NCBI GenBank assembly: GCA_963727765.1
Contig: CAVSGZ010000008.1
Span: forward strand, 930,001 to 994,000
Direction: 5' to 3'
Length of the DNA: 64,000 bases
DNA from: FEN-299 sp963727765
GTDB taxonomy: Bacteria; Acidobacteriota; Vicinamibacteria; Vicinamibacterales; Fen-181
Part shown: piece after piece, positions 6,578 to 15,957 of the stretch
How the letters are laid out: each line of letters starts with the position of its first letter
Numbering within the stretch: position 1 is the first letter of the stretch
Made by a program: the position numbers and the translations under genes
Notes under the pieces: model-generated
Database searches by the model: none
What the model saw: only the letters and a program-made list of their open reading frames with translations
What the model was told of the DNA's origin: nothing

Positions 6578-8704
6578 ATGCGGCGTCTTGCGTGGCGTTT
6601 GACCGGCGCCCTGGTCGTCATCACAGCTGTCATCATCCTCGGCCGCACTTTTCGCGTGACGGCGGCCGCGGCCGCTGAGCCCCCGCGCGGCAACATCCTG
6701 CTGATCACCATCGACACGTTGCGGTCGGATCGCATCGGCGCGTACGGCGCGCACCGTCCGCCGACACCGACGATGGACCGGCTGGCAGCGGAGGGGGCGC
6801 TGTTCGAGCAGGCGGTCGCGCAGGCGCCCATGACGCGTCCGTCGCACGCGTCGATCCTGACCGGCCTCTATCCGTTCCAGCACGGCATCCGAGACAACTT
6901 CGCGCCGCCGCTCGCTCCCGCGCACCGCACCCTCGCCGAGATGCTCAAGGCCTCGGGCTACGTGACCGGCGGGTTCGTCGGCTCCTTCATCCTCAACACG
7001 CAGTCGGGGCTCGGCCGCGGCTTCGACGAGTTCGACGACAACTTCGGGACGGGCGAGAAGAACAGCGCGTTCTTCACCGACTACCAGCGGCGGGCCGGCG
7101 ACGTGGACGCGGTGACCGGAAAATGGCTCGAGCAGGCTGCGGCGTCGGGCAAGCCGTTCTTCGCCTGGGTGCACTTCTACGACCCGCACTCGCCGTATGC
7201 CCCGCCCCCGCCGTACGCGACGCGCTACGCGGACCATCCCTACGAGGGAGAGATCGCGTACACCGACGAAGTGCTGGGGAAGCTGTTCGCGCGGCTGCAG
7301 CGGCTGGGCGTGTGGGACCGCACGGCCGTCATCGTCACGGCGGATCACGGCGAGTCGCTCGGCGAGCACGGGGAAGAGGAACACGGGTTCTTCATCTACG
7401 ACGCGGTCGTTCACGTGCCGTTGATGATGCGCTACCCGGCGCGGATCGGCCGCGGCGTGCGCGTGAAGACCGAAGCCCGGAGCGTGGACCTTGTGCCCAC
7501 GGTCCTGGATCTCGCAGGGCTGCCGCCCGTCGCCAGCCTGCCCGGCCGCTCGCTCATGCCGGACATCGCGGGCGTGCGCCGCGCCGCGGCGCCGGCCTAC
7601 TCTGAGAGCCTCTTCCCGCGCATCCACTTCGGCTGGAGCGAGCTGAGATCGATCCGTATGAACGGCTGGAAGTACATCCAGGCGCCGCGACCCGAGCTGT
7701 ACGATCTCACGAAGGACCCGGGCGAGAGCAACAACCTGTATGCGGCGGAGGGACAGCGGGCGGCCTCGATGCGGTCGCGGCTGCTCGATACGATGGGCGG
7801 GAGCGCCGAATCGGCGATCGTGGCGGACGGCACGGCGAAACTCGATCCGGCGACGCTGCAGCGGCTGGCGAGCCTCGGCTACGTCAGCGGTCCGGGCAAC
7901 GCGTCGTTCAGCGGCGCCGACCCGAAGGACACTATCGCGGAGTTCGAGTCGTACGGGAAGTCGGTGCGCGTCGCGCTCGAGGCCTACGACCGCGGGGACA
8001 TGCGCACGGCGGCCCGTAGCCTGAAGGCCATCATCGACTCCGGGCGCGGCGGCTTCGACGTCAGCTTCTATCTCGGCAAGGCCTACATGAGGATGGGCGA
8101 TTACCCGGGCGCGGCGACGGCACTCGAGGAGGCGATCCGGAAGCTGCCGACCTACACGCCGTCATACATCGAGCTGGCCAAGACGCGCGTCGCGCTCAAG
8201 CAGTACGACGCGGCGGTCACCACGCTGCAGAAAGGGCTCGAACGCGACCCGGACAACTTCCAGTTCCATTCCCACCTCGGGTACGTCGCGCGGATCCGTC
8301 GGGACCTGCCGACCGCGCGCCGGGAATACGAGCGGGCACGCGACCTCGAGCCCGGCGACTTCGATGTGCGCATGAACCTGTCGTCGATCTACCGCGACAT
8401 GGGCGACCCCCGCCTCGCGCTGCGTGAGGTGGACGCGGCGCTGAAGCTCGACGCCGATTCGAGCGACGCGCACAACCAGCGGGGCATGCTGCTCGGCGGC
8501 CTCGGCGACAACGCGGGTGCGGCGGCGGCGTTCGAACGCGCGTCGTCGCTCGCACCGAAGGACCCGATCATCTGGTTCAACCTCGGCCTCGCGCGCATGC
8601 GCGCCGGCAATCGCGCGGCGGCAGTGACGGCATTTCGCAAGGCGCTCGAGCTGAAGCCCGACTTCGAGGAAGCGCGACGGATGGCCGCCGAGGCCAGTCG
8701 TTAG
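6578..8704 (+). CDS. Sulfatase-like hydrolase/transferase with TPR repeats
   Basis: A 708-residue protein: an N-terminal membrane anchor (about residues 8-24), an alkaline-phosphatase/sulfatase-fold domain (about 36-430) and a C-terminal TPR array (about 470-705). Metal-site motifs ITIDTLR, TADHGESLGEHG and the EHGFF segment are present. The nucleophile region reads MTRPSHASILTG: Thr86 replaces the Cys/Ser that becomes formylglycine in true sulfatases, and the trailing Arg is His. This is therefore probably a Thr-type phosphoryl- or sulfo-transferase or phosphodiesterase rather than a formylglycine sulfatase. The ATG at 6578 follows GGAGG with seven bases of spacing, which fixes the start over upstream ATGs. 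The TPR part suggests a partner protein at the envelope. Confidence 0.85.
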   Translation: MRRLAWRLTGALVVITAVIILGRTFRVTAAAAAEPPRGNILLITIDTLRSDRIGAYGAHRPPTPTMDRLAAEGALFEQAVAQAPMTRPSHASILTGLYPFQHGIRDNFAPPLAPAHRTLAEMLKASGYVTGGFVGSFILNTQSGLGRGFDEFDDNFGTGEKNSAFFTDYQRRAGDVDAVTGKWLEQAAASGKPFFAWVHFYDPHSPYAPPPPYATRYADHPYEGEIAYTDEVLGKLFARLQRLGVWDRTAVIVTADHGESLGEHGEEEHGFFIYDAVVHVPLMMRYPARIGRGVRVKTEARSVDLVPTVLDLAGLPPVASLPGRSLMPDIAGVRRAAAPAYSESLFPRIHFGWSELRSIRMNGWKYIQAPRPELYDLTKDPGESNNLYAAEGQRAASMRSRLLDTMGGSAESAIVADGTAKLDPATLQRLASLGYVSGPGNASFSGADPKDTIAEFESYGKSVRVALEAYDRGDMRTAARSLKAIIDSGRGGFDVSFYLGKAYMRMGDYPGAATALEEAIRKLPTYTPSYIELAKTRVALKQYDAAVTTLQKGLERDPDNFQFHSHLGYVARIRRDLPTARREYERARDLEPGDFDVRMNLSSIYRDMGDPRLALREVDAALKLDADSSDAHNQRGMLLGGLGDNAGAAAAFERASSLAPKDPIIWFNLGLARMRAGNRAAAVTAFRKALELKPDFEEARRMAAEASR

Positions 8705-8715
8705 GCATCGGCGAT

Positions 8716-8760
8716 CTGAACAATGTTCAGTTTGAGACCTCGAAACTGAACGATTTCAAT
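8716..8760. promoter_or_regulatory. Palindromic operator pair upstream of the TonB receptor
   Basis: CTGAACAATGTTCAG (8716-8730) is a perfect palindrome with 7-base arms around a central A. Exactly 30 bases on, CTGAACGATTTCAAT (8746-8760) repeats the left half-site with a degenerate right half. The second copy overlaps the -35 element of the promoter at 8755-8783. The arrangement fits a dimeric regulator binding two sites, for example of the TetR type. Confidence 0.45.
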
Positions 8761-8783
8761 CCGTCTTACTTTTCGCATAAATA
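8755..8783 (+). promoter_or_regulatory. Promoter of the TonB-dependent receptor gene
   Basis: TTCAAT (8755-8760) and TAAATA (8778-8783) are spaced by exactly 17 bases in an unusually AT-rich stretch of this GC-rich window, about 150 bases before the ATG at 8939. The leader between them has no reading frame I would support. Confidence 0.45.
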
Positions 8784-8938
8784 TCCTTCCGTACGCATAG
8801 ACAATTTTGTAGGATGTTCACGCACGCGCGGGAACGCGGAGGTTCTGCGCGGCGGCAGTCTCGTTCGGTGTCCTCATCGCGCGTCGGGCACATCGGTTCC
8901 TGATCGGACGGACAACGTGCGTGAAGGGAGATTGTTCT

Positions 8939-11729
8939 ATGCGACGGACAACGCAGTTATTCATGCTGATGCTCGTCGGGATCTTGCTCCTTCCGGCGAC
9001 TGGACACGCGCAGGCGAGAACGGGCTCGCTGCGCGGGACGGTGACCGACGCCAGCGGCGCAGTGATGCCCGGCGTCACCGTCGACCTCACGGGCCCCGCG
9101 CTCATCGGCGGCCCGAAGACCGCGACGACCGATGAACGGGGCCAGTTCCGGTTCCCCGCCCTCGAACCGGGCACCTACACGCTCTCGGCCTCACTTCAGG
9201 GCTTCCAGACCGTTCGCCACGAAAACGTGCGCGTCGAGGTCGGCAGCCAATTTGAGGTCGACTTCCAGCTCAAGGTGGCCGGCGTCACCCAAGCGGTGAC
9301 TGTCGTGGGCGCTCCGCCGCTCATCGACACGTCACGCTCGGCGATGACGACGACCGTCGCGAGCGAGCTGGTCGAATCGACACCGGTCACGCGCTTCACC
9401 TTCTTCGACTTCGCCTACATGACGCCCGGCGTCTCGACGATGCGGTTCGACAACACGGCGTCGAAGGCGTCCGCGTTCGGCGCGAGCATCAACGAGAACC
9501 AGTACCAGATGGACGGCGCCGACCTCACCGCGCCGCAGACCGGCGCGGCCTGGGCGTGGCCGAGCACCGACATCATCGAAGAGCTGCAGGTGGTCGGCCT
9601 CGGCGCTCCCGCCGAGTACGGCAACTACCAGGGCGCCGTCTTCAACGTGGTCACCAAGTCGGGCAGCAACATGTTCAAGGGCGACGTCAACTACTACTAC
9701 AGCGCCCAGTGGCTGACCGGGCAGAACGCGTTGCTCGACGGCTATGCTTACAACCGGGCGCGGTACCGCGATTTCTCGGTCAACGGCGGCGGCCCGATCA
9801 AGAAGGACAAGCTGTGGTTCTTCGGCGGCATCCAGATCCGCCGCGACTGGTACTCGGAGCCGGGAACTCCCCCGGTCGCGCCGAAGGAGACGAACGACAA
9901 GCGGTTCTTCGGCAAGATCACCTGGGCGGTCAACCAGAACAACAAGCTGATCGCGTCGGTCGAATACGACGGGTCGGTCCTGCCGCGCCCGGTCACGGCC
10001 TCCTCGCCCTACATTGCCGGTGGCGCCGAGCTCAGCGGCCAGCCGGTTCCGAACGTGGCGTGGACGACGGTCATCAACGACACGACGTTCTTCGAGGCGC
10101 ACTACGCCGGGTTCTATGGCTACGACCAGTGGGCCCCGAACTCCGGGAACATCACCACGCCGGGCCACTATGACAGCGGCCACCGGGGCGTATTCGGTCA
10201 ACAGCATGAGCTGGTACGACGGCAACATCTGGAAGAACCAGGTGTCGGGCAAGCTGTCAAAGTTCATCCAGACCAAGAACCACGGCAGCCACGACCTCCG
10301 CGTTGGGGCGCAGTACATCAACGGCGGCACCGACTACAAACAGGGCCTGAGCGGTGGTATGGCCTACTACGACGACAACGGCAAGTACGACGAGCTGGAA
10401 GTCCAGGCGCCGTTCCACGGCGGCACCGACTCGAGCAAGATGTGGAACGTCGGGGCGTTCATCGACGATACGTGGGCGGTCAACGACAAGCTGAGCCTGA
10501 CGCTCGGCCTGCGCTTCGACCACAGTGTCGGCATCGTGCCCAACTACCCTGCGCTCGACACCAACGGCAACAACACCAGCACTATCGTCCAAAACCCCGG
10601 GGCCGTCGTGCACTGGAACAACTGGTCGCCGCGCGTGGGCGCCAACTTCAAGTTCGACTCGGCCGGGAAGACGGTGGGCCGCGTGCACTATGGGCGGTTC
10701 TACAGCTTCCTCCAGACGCGCATCTTCAGCGCGATGAACCGTGCCACATCGCCGACGTATTGGTACTACCTGGATCCGATCACCGGCGCCAAGCTGGGGT
10801 CGGCCTTCAAAGTCGTCGACCCGTCGATCGGCATCCCGACGATTCAGCCCGACCTGAAGACGCCGTACACGGATCAGATCTCGGTCGGCATCGACCACGA
10901 GCTGATCACCAACCTCTCGGTTGGCGGGTCGTTCATCTACAAGAAGGCCCACAACCTCATCGGCCGGATCGCGCCCAATGCACTGTTCACGTCGGTGCCC
11001 TGGACCTATACCGACCGTGACGGCAGCAGCCACACGGTGTCGCTGCTGTCGCAGACCAACGCGAGCGACCCGACCGCCAACGCGCCGGAGATCATCAATC
11101 AGTCGCTGTTCTCGCAGGACTACAAGGGCCTGGTCGTGCAGGCCAGCAAGCGCATGGCCAACAAGTGGATGATGCTGGCCTCGGTCACCGTGTCCAAGTC
11201 CACGGGGCTCAATGCTGGAAGCGCGTCGCGCGACCCGTACTCCAACCAGCAGTCGAACTCCGGCACGTTCGGCCTCGATCCGAACGACTTCGTCAACTCC
11301 GGCGGCGTGCTGATTGGTGACCGGCCGGTGATGTTCAAGCTGCAGGGTTCTTACGAGCTGCCGCTTGGCGTCATGGTCAGCATGGACTGGCAGGTACTGA
11401 GCGGCAAACCGATCTTCACGGCCGTGCGCACGCCCAGCGGTTTGCTGGGCCAGGGGCGGCGCTACATCTTCGACATCGCGCCATCCACGGAGTTGCTCCG
11501 GGCGCCGACCGACGACATCTTCGACCTGCGCTTCGAGCGCAAGTTCCAGCTCACCAAGCGTTTTGCGGCGAGCGCTACGATCAACATCTTCAACGTCTTC
11601 AACGACGCGGCGTTCTACAGCGTGGCCAGCACGGTGATCCCGTCATCCACGACGCCGCCTGGCTACCAGCAGGGTGTCACCTTCGTGCCGCCGAGGCGCG
11701 CGCAGTTGGCGGTCCACTTTTACTTCTAG
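8939..11729 (+). CDS. TonB-dependent receptor with carboxypeptidase-regulatory domain (frameshifted)
   Basis: An outer-membrane receptor of about 929 residues: signal peptide (residues 1-24, ending GHAQA), a carboxypeptidase-regulatory-like Ig domain (about 25-110; GSLRGTVTDASGAVMPG), a plug domain and a long beta-barrel ending in the aromatic HFYF. This is the 'Oar-like' receptor type abundant in Acidobacteriota; the imported ligand is unknown. One extra G at 10178-10179 breaks the frame; removing it joins HYDS directly to ATGAYSVNS. The ATG at 8939 follows AAGGGAG with good spacing. It has its own promoter and operator candidate upstream and a strong terminator (11768-11805) downstream, so it is probably monocistronic and regulated by itself. 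Confidence 0.88.
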
Positions 11730-11767
11730 GGAGTTCACTGGCCCCGGGGGCCGGTTCCCTTTTCCAT

Positions 11768-11805
11768 GGGCCGGGTGCCGCAAGGCGCCCGGCCCGTTCT
11801 TCTTT
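11768..11805 (+). terminator. Intrinsic terminator after the TonB receptor
   Basis: A 12-bp GC-rich stem (11768-11779 with 11784-11795, one G-T pair) closes a GCAA tetraloop and is followed by GTTCTTCTTT. This is the best intrinsic terminator in the window. It overlaps the upstream edge of the next gene. Confidence 0.75.
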
Positions 11806-11818
11806 GAGCCCACAGACC

Positions 11819-12967
11819 ATGGCCAAGCGTCCGCCTCTCGCCATCGAGCACGAGGCCCTTCCGCGCCTCGATCGGATCGAGTTCGTCACCGTCAGACTCC
11901 CGTTCCTCCACCCGTTCGGAACGAGCGTCCACGTGTGGACCTGCAAGGAGGCGCTGCTCCTCAGGCTGGAGGCAGACGGCGTGGTCGCATGGGGCGAATG
12001 CGTCGCCGACCCCGACCCGTTCTACCTCTCGGAAACCACGACGACCTGCCGGCACATCATCGAAGGGTTCCTGCTGCCACTGGTCGAGCCGGGCATTCCC
12101 CTCGGCGAACTGCTGGTCAGGTTCCGCGCGGTCCGCGGCCACGGCATGGCCAAGGCGGCGCTCGAGAACGCGCTCATCGACCTGCTCGCGCTCCGCAAGG
12201 GCGTGCCCGTCCACGAGCTGCTCGGGTTTCAGGCCAAGCCGATCATGTCGGGCCTCAGCATCGGGCTGAGAGACACGCCGGCAGAGCTGGTGGCCGCCGT
12301 GCAGGCGGCCGTGGACAAGCGCTATCACCGCGTGAAGATGAAGGTGGCGAAAGGACGCGACATCGACTACGTGCGGGCGGTCCGCCAGCGCTTCCCCGAC
12401 CTGCCGCTGATGGTGGACGCCAACGGCGATTACACGCTCGAGGACGCCGACCATCTCCGCCGTCTCGACGAGTTCGGCCTGATGATGATCGAGCAGCCGC
12501 TCTCGTACGCGGATATCTACCAGCACTCGAAGCTGCAGAGGCAACTGGCGACGCCGATCTGCCTGGACGAGTCGATTCTCGGCCTCGACGACGCGGTGGC
12601 GGCGGTGGAGCTGGGGTCGTGCCGGATCCTGAACATCAAGCAGGGGAGGGTCGGCGGCCTCGTCGAGTCGGTGCGGATTGCCGGTTACGCCGCGGCGAAC
12701 GCCGTCGGGGTCTGGTCGGGCGGGATGGACGAGACCGGGATCGGTCGCGCCGTCAACATCCACCTGCAGACCGCCGAGGGGTTCACGATTCCCGGCGACA
12801 CGTCGGAGACGGCCAACTACTTCGCGGAGGACATCGCCGACCCGCCGGTCGTGCTCGACGCCGATGGGTTCATTCGGATCCCGCCCGGCCCCGGGCTCGG
12901 GATCACGATCGACCCGGCTCGGCTGGCGAAGTACGCGATTGGCCGCGCGCCAGCCCCGGGCCGGTAA
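11819..12967 (+). CDS. Enolase-superfamily enzyme, MenC / N-succinylamino acid racemase-like
   Basis: A 382-residue member of the mandelate racemase/muconate-lactonizing subgroup. The acid-base lysine motif VKMKV (KxK), the metal ligands in DANGDY, EQPL and CLDES, and the second lysine region LNIKQGRVGG are all present and correctly ordered along an (alpha/beta)7-barrel. By motif this is closest to o-succinylbenzoate synthase / N-succinylamino acid racemase (menaquinone synthesis or amino-acid racemisation). No other men gene is adjacent, so the substrate is open. I chose the ATG at 11819; a TTG 15 bases upstream is an alternative, and neither has a strong ribosome-binding site. It begins immediately after the receptor's terminator and is probably weakly or separately transcribed. 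Confidence 0.83.
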   Translation: MAKRPPLAIEHEALPRLDRIEFVTVRLPFLHPFGTSVHVWTCKEALLLRLEADGVVAWGECVADPDPFYLSETTTTCRHIIEGFLLPLVEPGIPLGELLVRFRAVRGHGMAKAALENALIDLLALRKGVPVHELLGFQAKPIMSGLSIGLRDTPAELVAAVQAAVDKRYHRVKMKVAKGRDIDYVRAVRQRFPDLPLMVDANGDYTLEDADHLRRLDEFGLMMIEQPLSYADIYQHSKLQRQLATPICLDESILGLDDAVAAVELGSCRILNIKQGRVGGLVESVRIAGYAAANAVGVWSGGMDETGIGRAVNIHLQTAEGFTIPGDTSETANYFAEDIADPPVVLDADGFIRIPPGPGLGITIDPARLAKYAIGRAPAPGR

Positions 12968-13070
12968 TCCTCGATTGCGCCGTACAAGGCGCCGCTCCCG
13001 CGACGACGGGGAGGCCGCCAGCCCGGTCGACGGCGAGCCCGGCCGTGCGGCAATTCCGCGACCATGGTTG

Positions 13071-13076
13071 TATACT
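13071..13076 (+). promoter_or_regulatory. -10 element candidate for the polysaccharide operon
   Basis: TATACT preceded by TTG, about 130 bases upstream of the ATG at 13204 in a 236-base gap. No good -35 is visible. The same hexamer recurs upstream of other genes here (4600-4605 and 20418-20423, both minus strand). Confidence 0.35.
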
Positions 13077-13203
13077 GCGCCGAGCCCGGCACGATTCCAT
13101 GTCAATCTGACGCGTTGCCCGAGAGATCGCGCGCCCGCGCGGCGGAGGTTCGCCCCGCGGCCAGCTGACAGATTCGCCGGCACGGACAGGCCGGAGACAG
13201 ACG

Positions 13204-15148
13204 ATGAGGCTGATGACGTTCGCCCTCGCCGGCGGGCTGGCCGGTGTGATGAGTCTCCTGTTGACTCCAGCCGTCCGGTGGTCCGCCGTGCGGCTGGGCG
13301 CCGTCGATCAACCGGGCAGCCGGAAGGTCCACCTGCAGCCGGTTCCGCGGCTTGGCGGCCTCGCCATCATGGCCTCGACCGCCCTGGTCTTCGTCCTCTT
13401 CCGGCCGATCTTCGGCTTCGCCGTGTCTGCCGACCTGTGGACCGGTCTTGGCCTCGGCCTGCTGCCGATCCTGACGGTGTCGATCATCGACGACATTCGT
13501 CGCGTCGGCGCGGGGGTCAAAGTCTGCGCGCAGCTGGCGGGCGCGCTCGTCGCCGTGTGGTTCGGCATCACGCTCCAGCCCGAAGTCCACCTGTTCGGAT
13601 TCACGATTGCGATCGGCGCCTGGTCGATCCCGATCTCGGTCCTGTGGCTGGTCGGCGTGACCAATGCGTTCAACCTCGTCGACGGCCTCGACGGACTCTC
13701 CGCCGGGCTCGCCCTGATCTCGGTCGGCAGCCTGGTGCCGGTGTTCGTCATCGCGGGTCAGCCGGCGGTTGCCGGGGCGGCCCTCGGTACTATTCGGCGC
13801 GGTCATCGGGTTCCTGCCCTACAATTTCTACCCCGCGTCGATCTTTCTTGGCGACGGCGGGGCGACCGGAATCGGATTCTGCCTGGCGTGCCTCGCGCTC
13901 AAAGGCGGGTCCACGCTGTCGGCAGGCTTCGCCGTGCTGCTGCCGGTGATCGCGCTCGGATTGCCCATCGCCGAGACCGCGCTGTCGATGGTCCGTCGAG
14001 CGCTGGGACTGCTCGACCAATCCAGAAGCGGCGGGGTGTTCGAAGCCGACCAGCGCCACATCCATCATCGCCTGCTCGATCTCGGATTCGGTCACCGGCG
14101 GGCCGTGCTGTTGCTCTATCTCGTCAGTCTCACGATCGCGGGCGTCGGCCTGCTCTCGATCCTCACGACCAACGTCCAGGCCGGGTGGCTGCTCGCGGGT
14201 CTCCTCCTCGCCGGGTTCGCCGGCATCGGTCGGCTGGGCTACCAGGAGCTGGCGGTTATCAGGTCCGGAGTGGTGCTTCGCTTCTACGACGCGCCCATGC
14301 TGAAGCGGTCGCTGTTTGTCACGTTCCTCGATCTCGTGTTCGTGGCCGTGGTGGTCTGGATCACGTTCGGCCTCAAGCACGACGACTGGCTCTTGCGCGC
14401 GGCCGGGAACGCGACCTCGGCGCTCATGATGGCCTTCACGCTCGGGCCGGCCGTGATCGCCGTCTTCTGGGCCATGGGACTGTACCGGGAGGAATACCGG
14501 CAGGCGGGGATTCGGGAGATTGTCCGTATCACGGGCGCGGTCGGCCTGGCGGCCGCGGGCAGTTTCGTCGTGCTGAGCCTGTGGGCGGACGCCGGGATCC
14601 CGCTGTCGACCTTCCTGATCTGTGCGCTGCTCGAGGCAGCCGTCTCGGGCGGCGCGCGATTGTCGTACCGGGTCCTGGTCACCACGCAGTGGCGGGCCGC
14701 GCGTGACGGGCAGCCGGCGCTCATCTACGGGGCCGGTCTGGGGGGCGTCACGGCGCTCCGGGAGATGCTCGCCAACGCGGCCGTCGACCTGCGGCCGGTC
14801 GGGTTCATCGACGACAACCCGCGCCGCGTCGGGCAGTCGGTGAACGGTGTCAGGGTCTTGGGCACGCTGGAGGATCTGAGCCGATGCCTCGATGAGGTCC
14901 GCGCCAGGGCCGTCGTCGTCGCCAGCAAGAAGATCACCTGGGAACGAATCGAGCACGCTCGCCGGGTCTGCGATCGGGCGGGCGTGGCCCTGCTCAGGAT
15001 GGACCTGCGGTTCGACGCGGTCGCGGTCGCCGACACCCGGAGTCCGGACATCTGTTGCCCGGGACGGCTCGACCTCGCCATCCCGGCGTGCCCGGGACCG
15101 GTGCCGACTCGGGGCGGGCCGACAGGATCACTGGCGGCGCCCCAATGA
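13204..15148 (+). CDS. WecA/MraY-type polyprenyl-phosphate sugar-1-phosphate transferase with CapD-like C-terminal part (frameshifted)
   Basis: A membrane enzyme of about 647 residues. The N-terminal 330 residues carry the WecA/TagO motifs in order: RKVHLQPVPRLGG, IDDIRR, NAFNLVDGLDGLSAG, NFYPASIFLGDGG and HIHHRLLDLG. It should start glycan synthesis by linking a sugar phosphate to undecaprenyl phosphate. The rest (from about residue 365) is a second membrane bundle followed by a Rossmann segment (IYGAGLGGVTAL, about 505-520), like the N-terminal part of CapD/FlaA1-type proteins but without their dehydratase domain. One extra base at about 13789 breaks the frame: ALG then joins LFGAVIGFLPYNF. 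The stop overlaps the next ATG as ATGA. It is the likely first gene of the polysaccharide operon. Confidence 0.83.
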
Positions 15149-15957
15149 CGCACGCCACGCGGTACGCGGACCTGCCGCTCCAACAGGCGCTGCAGTTCCA
15201 CGCGCTCGAGGAGTCCTCGCCCTTCGCCCACGAAACGGGCCTCGCCCGCTATCGATTTGCCGCTTCGCTCCTGTCCGGCGGCGAACGAGTGCTGGATGTG
15301 GGATGCGGCCCCGGGTACGGCTGCCCGGCCCTCAAGCACGCCGGCGCTCTGACCGTCGTCGGCCTGGACGAACAGGCCGAGATGGTCGAGTATGCCAAGC
15401 GGCGTTACGGTGAGTCCGGCGTCGAGTTCGTCGTCGGCAGCGGCATGGAGTACCCGTTCGCCGAGCAATCGTTCGATCTGATCACGTCGTTCGAAGTCAT
15501 CGAGCATCTGGCGCAGCCCGAGCGCCTGCTCGCGCGCTGTTCCGAGTGGCTCACGCCCGGAGGCCGGCTGGTCCTGTCGACGCCGAACCGGATCGTCCAC
15601 GAGCTGATGGGCATCGTGTGGGAGTTCCACGAGCGGGAGTACGGCGAAGCGGATCTCACCGCGCTGCTCGAGCCGGTGTTCGGCCGGAGCCGCCTCGAGT
15701 TCTACGGGCAGAACCCGAGCTTCCTCGCACAGTTCCGCGCCGGCCGGGGTCGCTTCGCGCCTCCCCGGTCGCCGATTCCGCGCGCGCTTCGCCCGCTGGT
15801 CCCGAGACCGCTGGTCGCCGCGGTGCGCCGGTTCGTCCCGCGTCGGCCGAGGCCCGTTTCGCCCGCCGATCCGGACCTTCTCGACGCCTGCCGGATTGGG
15901 ACGCACGACATCGAGACGTGCGAGACCTTCGTGGTCGTCGCCACCACGCCCACATGA
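15145..15957 (+). CDS. Class I SAM-dependent methyltransferase
   Basis: A 270-residue methyltransferase with the SAM motif VLDVGCGPGYG (motif I), an acidic loop at VVGLDEQ (motif II) and a later LTPGGRLVLSTPN (post-II). It resembles UbiG/Methyltransf_11-type enzymes that act on sugars or lipid-linked glycans; the acceptor is not evident. Its ATG overlaps the stop of the sugar-1-phosphate transferase gene (ATGA) and its own stop overlaps the next gene in the same way, so translation is probably coupled. The C-terminus is basic and proline-rich (RALRPLVPRPL), which may aid membrane association. Confidence 0.85.
   Translation: MTHATRYADLPLQQALQFHALEESSPFAHETGLARYRFAASLLSGGERVLDVGCGPGYGCPALKHAGALTVVGLDEQAEMVEYAKRRYGESGVEFVVGSGMEYPFAEQSFDLITSFEVIEHLAQPERLLARCSEWLTPGGRLVLSTPNRIVHELMGIVWEFHEREYGEADLTALLEPVFGRSRLEFYGQNPSFLAQFRAGRGRFAPPRSPIPRALRPLVPRPLVAAVRRFVPRRPRPVSPADPDLLDACRIGTHDIETCETFVVVATTPT

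Noticed and set aside
11819..12967. Firm assignment as menC
   Set aside because: Motifs fit the subgroup, but no menaquinone gene is adjacent and the racemase activity of close relatives cannot be excluded.
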